A DNA stretch of 64,000 nucleotides from Polytrichum commune (Eukaryota > Streptophyta > Polytrichopsida > Polytrichales > Polytrichaceae): the NCBI GenBank assembly GCA_950295325.1, contig OX485806.1:28084001-28148000 (forward strand), written 5' to 3'. The translations under genes and the position numbers were made by a program. The notes below the pieces were generated by a model. That model ran no database searches. It saw only the letters and a program-made list of their open reading frames with translations, and was not told where the DNA came from. Positions 57,478 to 64,000 of the stretch are shown here, one piece after another (the stretch's first letter is position 1; the number at the start of each line of letters is the position of its first letter).

Positions 57478-60400
57478 ATGGCGTCCTCAACATTATTGAA
57501 GCCTACTCTCATCTCACTTCGCACATTGTTCACGCCACCACTGTAAGTACTCAAACCTCAAACTGCCAACGCTGTTGTGTGCACAGATTTATAGTTCAAG
57601 GTGCTACTTCTCTGACTGCGCAGAGTGATTTGAGAAGATGGTTTGTGCGTCGATGTGTAGTGGTTATTGATTTTTAGGTTGGGTTAAGTGGTTGATGTCA
57701 CGGTGCAATTCGTCCAGGGGAATGTTTAACCATCTTTGTCAATGCAAAACTTAGTTTTCCTCTTCAAGGATTTGGATCCCTTAATTTTTGTCAATTAAAT
57801 GACAAAATGGGCTAATGGTGTGGTCCACTTACTTTATGAATGATTTGAGGATGGTTTTGCTGTGGTGTGTTGTGGGATATTATCTTCTTTTTTTCGAAAT
57901 TCAGAATGATGAGTATGTGTTGCATGAATTGTTGGTTTGTGCGTTGGTTGGTTAGCGGATTATTGGTTTTTAGGGTGGAATGTAAGTATGTGTTGCAATT
58001 GATCCGAGAGATGTTTTGATGGGAAGTGGAACTGGTTGTAAATGGAGCTACAAAGTTCATTCGGGTTGTTTGCTTACTGTGCGAATGATCTGAGGATGGT
58101 GTTTTTTAATTTTTAATTTTTAATTTGAAAGTTAGGATGAGTATGTGTGGTGGGATTCATGTGGGGGATGGTTTATTGGCAGTGGTCAGACACGGAGGAA
58201 TGTGAAAATCGTGGCGAGTATGCAACAAACTGCAACTTCAAAGATGCAAGGGAAACAGGAGGGTCATCTCAGTGACCAAATCCAGCGCCTCACGATCACT
58301 CAACCTGATGATTGGCATCTCCATCTTCGGGACGGAGATGGCCTTGCATCTGTTGCTCCTCTCAGGTAATGAACTATCAAACAATTCACTCTTAGACCTG
58401 TTGAATTGAATTCGTAGCAGCACTTACTTTATTTGCAGGGTTTTAGGTTTCTGCTGTTTGTTGGTTAAGTGTTTGTCTGAATCTTGGAGATGGGGTTATT
58501 TGCAGTGCAGGGGTTTTCAAGAGGGCCATCATAATGCCAAATTTGAAGCCACCGGTCACGACTCTCTCAGCTGCAGTTGCATACAGAGACCGCATCATGA
58601 AGGCCCTTCCCTCGGATGTGGAATTCGAGCCCTTGATGACACTTTACCTCACAGATGTTACAACACGAGATGATATCAAGGCTGCAAGTAAGTGAATTTC
58701 AAAGGAAAATTGTGCATTTGGAGTTGTGTGGGTCAGAAAACAAAGCCATTTGCTGCACTGGGAATGATTGGATTGTATTATATGTTCTTTTGTTATGATA
58801 TATTCTACTCTGTCATAGACTGATGCATATGGAAGATTCAGGGTTTAGGGTTTTAGGGTTCAGAAACTCAATCAAGGTATGTGGGCCTTATGTGGCCTTT
58901 TTCTAATTGGATGCCTATGTTTGAATGGTATATAGCAAGGCTTGTAGTTGAGAATAGACATGTGTTACAATCAGATTGGTCTATGTGCTCAAAATACATC
59001 AACCATTTTAACTTCAGTCGTTAGTACAATAGGGAGGGCCTATGAGATCACTTAAAAAGTGAGAAAATCCTCACTTTGAATTCCTATAGCTTTTGCATCT
59101 CAACTCCAATTTACATCTTGAAGTGACAATCTGTGTGATTTGTAATTGCTAATTCCTGATATGATTCAACGATCAAATTGTCTGGAGTTGGAAGTGCCAA
59201 TGATAGGAACACATACTTTAGTTGTCATTCGGTTACCAAGAGCAAATAACTGCATTATATGTCCGTTCATCATATGTTATCCTCTTGTCATAGACTGATG
59301 CACTTGGAAGAGTCAGGGTTAGGGTTTTAGGGTTCAAAAAATGATTTATTGTCCCCCATTGACCAAGATTTAAATAAAGGCTATGAGGTGTTTGAAATGG
59401 GAATTGAGAAGAATGTCTTCTTGTCTTCTAAATGAGAAGCAGAGTTGCTATGACAGGTGAGAGTGGGGTGGTGAAAGCTGTGAAGCTATATCCTGCGGGT
59501 GCAACCACAAACTCGCAAGCAGGTGTAACTGACCTTGAGAAGTGCTTACCAGTACTTGAGGAGATGGTTTTCCGAGGCCTGCCGTTACTTGTAAGTCACA
59601 ATGTCTACCTTGAGTGAGTTTGACAGTACCGTAGAGGGCATTCTATTTCATCTTTCCAAGTACTGAAATGGAGTTTTCTAAGTGGGATTCAAGTGGTCTC
59701 AGCCAATGTACAAATGACATGTATGCACACCAATGCTTGCTGACAAGTTTGAGGCCCATTGGGACAGGAACAGTGGTTGTAGTGGGGATCTCTAATTTGA
59801 AGAAGCAAACTTCTAGAAACAAAATGGAGCAGATGCTCCAACCACAGAACTTGGAAGGAAGTACAGAGTTGTATTTAAGTCATCAGATTAAAATTATAAC
59901 CTACTTATCATCCTCTCTATTCCAGTTGGAATGCCATGATACTCCAGTGTCTTCACAAACTCTTAAGTTTATGAAAATTTCAAGAAAGGCAGCAAGCCCT
60001 TTTAATCATCAGGCAGAATGTGAGCAGCCAATTTTGGGTCTCAGTTGTATGAGGAAATGTTTCTATGAAATCTTGTTTTTGTGTTTCTCTTGGTCCGTGT
60101 GTGAACTTGCAAGCAAATAGCACAGCTTTAGATCTTGCTGATGCTGTTTAACTTATTATGGGTGAATAGCTCATAGATTATCCTTACATGGATAATTCAT
60201 GTTTGGCTTTACCAGAATCATTCTTCATTTGGTAGTGTGGATTGTGATTAGAGCCAAATAATCCATCTTGGGTAAAGCAAAGGTATTCCACAGAAAAGGT
60301 TTTCATCTCACTAACACCACCAACCATATTGACAAATGTTAGGTTCATGGGGAAGTAGCAAATCAAGAGGTTGACATTTTCGATCGAGAGCAAGTCTTTA

Positions 60401-62563
60401 TTGACACCGTGCTTGCTCCACTCAGAGAGAAACTTCCTCAGCTCAAGATTGTGATGGAACATATCACAACTCAAGGCGCAGTTATGTTTGTTGAATCGTG
60501 CACTGATGGTATTAATAAACACATACCAAAACTGATTTATTTCTTTTAAGCTCTGCAGAGTTGATTTTTAAAGAACTAAAAAAGTACTATGCCATACTTT
60601 TTGGGGTGGATTGCCTTTTACCTTAACTTGAGATTTTTTGTGGCAGGCATGGTTGCAGCGACAGTTACTCCTCAACATCTGTTGATGAATAGAAATTCCT
60701 TATTTAAAGGAGGTCTCCAACCTCATAATTACTGCCTACCTGTGCTGAAACGGGAGACTCATAGTGAGTGTTTGAATCCCCTTTTCTAATGCCTAAGTTA
60801 TTTGTTGTTTGGAGACCCTGTCTCTAGGAATAGTTGTGTGAAATCTTAGATTAATACTCGTTTGCCCTTATTTCAAGTCATCACCTGGTCTAAGTCTGCA
60901 TAGACAATAAGTAATTGAGTAAGTCAGCCGTCGTGTAAAGCCATGGACATTTGTTGTAATTTTAGTGTTGTGAATGGTCTTACAAGATGTATGACTTGCT
61001 ATGTGGTAGTTGAAAGTAGAGGCTAATTGGCGTCTTAGAGTAAGAAAATTAAAGTGTCTTAGCGGTCAGGCCAGGCGATTTTGTTGACATGTCTATTCTG
61101 ATTGGATACGAGGAGGCACATTATCACCTGTAATTGATGACCCTGCAATGACCTGACCACTATGTCCGGTAATGGACACGTGTCACCCTACTGTTGGCTG
61201 TAACATACCCAATTCCTACCTCGCTGCTACTGCGGCTGGTTAGGCTAGGCACCTAATACAACCTGTGGCAGGGCTTACTAAGCACCTATTTTATTAGGAT
61301 ACCTATGTTTGAGTGCTTGTGGTTTGGTGTGGCTCCAAAAATGGATACCAAGTTGAATTGCATGCTCAAAATATAGTACCCGTCCTAGGTTCAATAGTCC
61401 AATAATTGGGGGGATGTATATGACCATTTAATAAGCACAAGAATCTTTGCTTGATAATGAATAAGATATTCATCTGACCTCCAAAAACTATGAGGAATAT
61501 GGCCATGGCCTCAATTTGGATTTGCTAACCATCTCATACTAATCGTGTGTTTCATATCCTAGGAGAACTGGGCTAGTTGGAAAATGCAACTATTTAAGAC
61601 CCATCTACCTTACTGAGCAATGGTGCATAGCATCAAAAGTATAGGTATTTAATATTGTTTTGAGAGGGTGTGTGTAGGAAGGGCTTTGCTAAAAGCAGTG
61701 ACAAGTGGTAGCAAACAATTCTTTCTGGGAACGGATAGTGCACCCCATGAGAGGCATGCAAAGGAAGCATCATGCGGATGTGCAGGCATATTCAGTGCTC
61801 CGATCGCTCTTAGCCTTTACGCAGAAGCATTTGAGCAGGTATCATCAATTTTGTACCAAGCATTATTATATCTGTCTGAGAGTCTTTAGCTATTAGAGTC
61901 TCTCAGAAACTCATGTTTTGGTAGGGAGTTTGCCCCACTTTTGACCATTTATTATGTCCTAGTGTTATTAGGAGCTTTATAGTGGTGTTGGAACCCCTAT
62001 TTCTGGTGAATTGAAGCGGAGGTGTTTGACTTTGGCCAAGAGATGGTTATGCAAACTTTAAACTCCTTGTGAAACTTTTAGGAGCACCCTTAAAGGTACC
62101 TTCAAACTTTAAATAGCTCTCTTCTGGCCAACGTCAAATGCCTTCCCTTTCATTTCACCGATATTAGGGGTTCCAACACCACTTGAACACTCCAGCATTA
62201 TAAATTGTCAAAAGTGGGGCATAACTCCCTACCAAAACATGAGTTTTTATGAGACTTCAGCAAAGTCTCTCAAAGACTATTCCACACACGTTTTGACAAC
62301 TGTCCCATTGTTTGGTATCTATATCCCTCAAAGTTTCAGTCTTCCTGCCAATCTGACTTTTTGTTCTGACACAGGAAAACGCTCTTGATAAATTGGAGGC
62401 GTTTGCAAGCTTGAATGGACCAGATTTCTATGGGCTCCCAAGAAATTCGAACAAAACGACTTTGATCAGGAAAAGCTGGCGAGTGCCTAATGAGTACGGA
62501 TTTGGGCCCAGTACAGTTGTGCCAATGTGGGCAGGTGAGACCCTAAATTGGTACACAGAGTAA
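57478..62563 (+). CDS. PYR4: Dihydroorotase, organelle-targeted (PYR4-type)
   Basis: Eight exons: 57478-57542, 58183-58365, 58506-58687, 59457-59590, 60343-60508, 60647-60763, 61678-61838 and 62375-62563, giving 398 residues, all with GT/AG borders and continuous frame. Exon 1 encodes a transit-peptide-like start ([18 protein letters not shown]); Arabidopsis PYR4 is similarly organellar. The enzyme makes dihydroorotate from carbamoyl aspartate in pyrimidine synthesis. Zinc-site and active residues are all present: [10 protein letters not shown] (His67, His69), [10 protein letters not shown] (the carbamylated Lys), LVHGE, VMEHIT and GTDSAPH (catalytic Asp). Other class II dihydroorotase stretches are [37 protein letters not shown] and [12 protein letters not shown]-like [12 protein letters not shown]. 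Its length is close to the family value. The short first exon was found by phase match (CT|T) and its leader composition. Without it, translation could start at 58220 (364 residues, no transit peptide). Confidence 0.93.
58750..58860 (+). repeat. Intron direct repeat, copy 1
   Basis: About 100 bp ending TGTCATAGACTGATGCATATGG then AAGATTCAGGGTTTAGGG. A similar stretch is at 59240-59340; the two flank the R1 copy in intron 3. Confidence 0.65.
58895..59225 (+). repeat. Dispersed repeat R1 in dihydroorotase intron 3
   Basis: R1 start (ATTGGATGCCTATGTTTGAATGG), CAGATTGGTCTATGTGCTC block and GGAGTTGGAAGTG end. In the same orientation as the gene. Confidence 0.65.
59240..59340 (+). repeat. Intron direct repeat, copy 2
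   Basis: Matches 58750-58860 at roughly four of five positions, ending in TTAGGGTTTTAGGGTTCA. Confidence 0.65.
61000..61285 (+). repeat. Dispersed repeat R3 in dihydroorotase intron 6
   Basis: ACATGTCTATTCTGATTGGATACG ... CACGTGTCACCCT, shared in inverted orientation with PNC intron 2 (31735-31890). The R1 copy follows without gap. Confidence 0.7.
61286..61620 (+). repeat. Dispersed repeat R1 in dihydroorotase intron 6
   Basis: One of the most complete R1 copies: GATACCTATGTTTGAGTGC start, ATGCTCAAAATATAGTACCC, TTCAATAGTCCAATAATTGG, AATAAGATATTCATCTGACC, and CTAATCGTGTGTTTCATATCC end. Confidence 0.75.
61873..62278. mobile_element. Foldback MITE in dihydroorotase intron 7
   Basis: Arms of nearly 200 bp in inverted orientation. 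Shared landmarks, read inwards: ACTCATGTTTTGGTAGGGAG, GCCCCACTTTTGAC, GTGGTGTTGGAACCCCTA and TTTGAC(T/G)TTGGCCA. The loop is short. No coding capacity. It is embedded wholly within the 61839-62374 intron. No clean target duplication found. Confidence 0.8.
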
Positions 62564-63544
62564 TACTCGATATGAACATCTGTGATACCACAAAGTGATG
62601 TCTGATTCGACACTTAAGGGCTGACAGGTAATTTCCACAAAGGACTCGAAAATCCTTGACCACTGTGCATATGACACATGTCATATGTCTTGCAATAAAT
62701 AATCATATTATGTCGAATCAGATAGCACCTTATGGCATTTGAGCCCTCCCCTTCTTCCTTGCTTCCATATTTATCAGTGGCCCTGGATCAGAGATGGTCA
62801 TAGATTCTAGGAATGCCTTGAACTTCTTAGTGTTGAGACATCAAGGTGGAGAGGTTAAGATCAATAGATTGTATGAGTGAATGAAATACAAAATGGGCTC
62901 AATTTTACTGTCAGGTTTTAGGTTTGTCACTTTGAATCCTGCATTTTCCCCTTTTTTGGTCAAATCGCATATATTCAGCAGGAAAGAACATTCTCTCAGC
63001 CATAGTTTGCACAACGAGAGGGAATTATCTCATACAAGTGTGACTCTTATCCAGCCAACCTAAAAACATGACCCCCTAAATGTTTGTGGCCGATTTATCT
63101 CAAAAGGACATGGATTAGTCTAATTCAGGTTCTTCAAAGCTAATTTCAGGGTCAAATCAACTTTATAAAGAAACCTTCGGGCTGCATTCTGTTTCAGAGC
63201 TTTTATGTTGGATGAATGAGAGGTAGGCTCTTATGTGATAATTCCCTCTCACTATTTTGCACCAGTCTGGAATCAACTTCAAGGTTGATAACACCTTTAG
63301 TGGGCAATGTTTTTCTCTTGCTTGAAATGCAACTTCCTGAAGGATATCACAGGCACTGATCTTATGAGATCCAACAGAATAAAGAGGTCAGAGACTTCAC
63401 CAAGTGGTCTGAAGCTTTGTCAACAATTGTAAACTTCTTCTGGAGTTGACGACAACAGCAATCGTTGTTCTTCCGCCTGTGTCTTTCAGCACATGTTTTT
63501 AACATGAGTTCTAGTTGAGCATCAATATTTGCTAATGTGTAAGG
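62564..63544. other. 3' flank of dihydroorotase and intergenic DNA
   Basis: Begins with the likely 3' UTR. No further gene recognised. Confidence 0.5.
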
Positions 63545-63920
63545 TATTTGGTTTGCTAATTTATAAGGTATTCGCTTTGCTTTTCCACATTCTCGAACTT
63601 CTACTGATTAGATTTACACAACGAAACTTGTACTGCATCAGCAAATGTATGATGAAGCATCAACAAAAATTGGATTGAAATTTGGACCTCCTCTGATGTA
63701 GTTATGGTTATGGGAAGTGCGTGTTTGTCATAGGTCTTCCCAATTGTGTTCACTATTGAGTGTGGAGAAGTTCATAAACTTTGAAGATGTAGCCCAATCT
63801 CCTTTAAACATGTGTCTTCATGGTGTTTGTTATTTGATCCTCACCTAACCCACACACCAATCAAGTATAGATGTCTGATTATGGGATGCAACTGAATAAT
63901 ACCTGTGCACCTCAAATGCA
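63545..63920 (+). repeat. Dispersed repeat R2, copy near the window end
   Basis: TTCTCGAACTTCTACTGATTAG start, TGCATCAGCAAATGTATGATG, TCTTCCCAATTGTGTTCAC and ACACCAATCAAGTATAGATGTC end. Confidence 0.75.
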
Positions 63921-64000
63921 ATTGTGCAACTTGGTTAAAAGTAATTTGATGATGCACATGCCACTTTAACCCCCAAATATGTACAAGGACAAATTTGTCC

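Noticed and set aside
59668-60120. 150-codon frame within dihydroorotase
   Set aside because: Lies wholly in intron 4 (59591-60342) and has no recognisable domain.
1-64000. CRISPR arrays, operons, ribosome-binding sites and tRNA genes
   Set aside because: The window is eukaryotic; no direct-repeat/spacer array, no Shine-Dalgarno logic and no tRNA cloverleaf was recognised by eye.

Overview
The window looks like nuclear DNA of a land plant. It is AT-rich and repeat-rich, with four widely spaced protein genes whose exons carry GT/AG introns. A 490-bp 18S rRNA fragment inside a transposon has the helix sequence ACTATCGGCGTCTAGCCGAT, which I recall from seed-free plants (bryophyte type) rather than flowering plants. 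The gene set fits this: a pectic-galactan synthase, VIP3/SKI8, a peroxisomal adenine nucleotide carrier and an organellar dihydroorotase. A non-seed plant is my best inference, not a proof.

Layout. 1-10.8 kb: AT-rich intergenic DNA with a decayed SWIM/MULE-type transposase and dispersed repeats. 10.88-12.82 kb (-): GALS-like GT92 galactan synthase, a GC-rich gene with three to four diverged 370-395 bp tandem repeats on its promoter side. 14.6-21.4 kb: two short TA-flanked pogo-like elements, which share a CENP-B-type HTH and a PIP-box-like C-terminus but have no DDE domain, plus a 1.09-kb foldback element. 24.6-26.4 kb (+): VIP3/SKI8. 26.6-27.3 kb: a third TA-flanked element, inserted in a dispersed repeat so cleanly that the empty site can be read from other copies. 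29.2-33.7 kb (-): peroxisomal adenine nucleotide carrier (PNC), with tandem arrays in two introns. 35-37 kb: dispersed repeats and a 115-bp hairpin.

37.69-52.78 kb: a 15,086-bp CACTA (En/Spm) transposon with perfect 16-bp terminal inverted repeats and a GTT target duplication. On the minus strand it carries a broken tnp2 transposase and, upstream of it, a transposase-associated zinc-finger exon that can be spliced in frame to a SET domain. On the plus strand it carries a TNPA-like gene with a DUF8039-like end. Its middle holds captured 18S and 28S rDNA pieces arranged as an inverted repeat. The SET domain and the rDNA cargo are the most unusual features of the window.

53-64 kb: dispersed repeats, one split by a 943-bp TIR element, then dihydroorotase (57.48-62.56 kb, +) with eight exons, a short transit-peptide exon and repeat-filled introns. 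The four host genes are unrelated housekeeping or cell-wall genes and form no cluster. Coordinates of spliced genes were derived by hand from reading frames and splice consensus.
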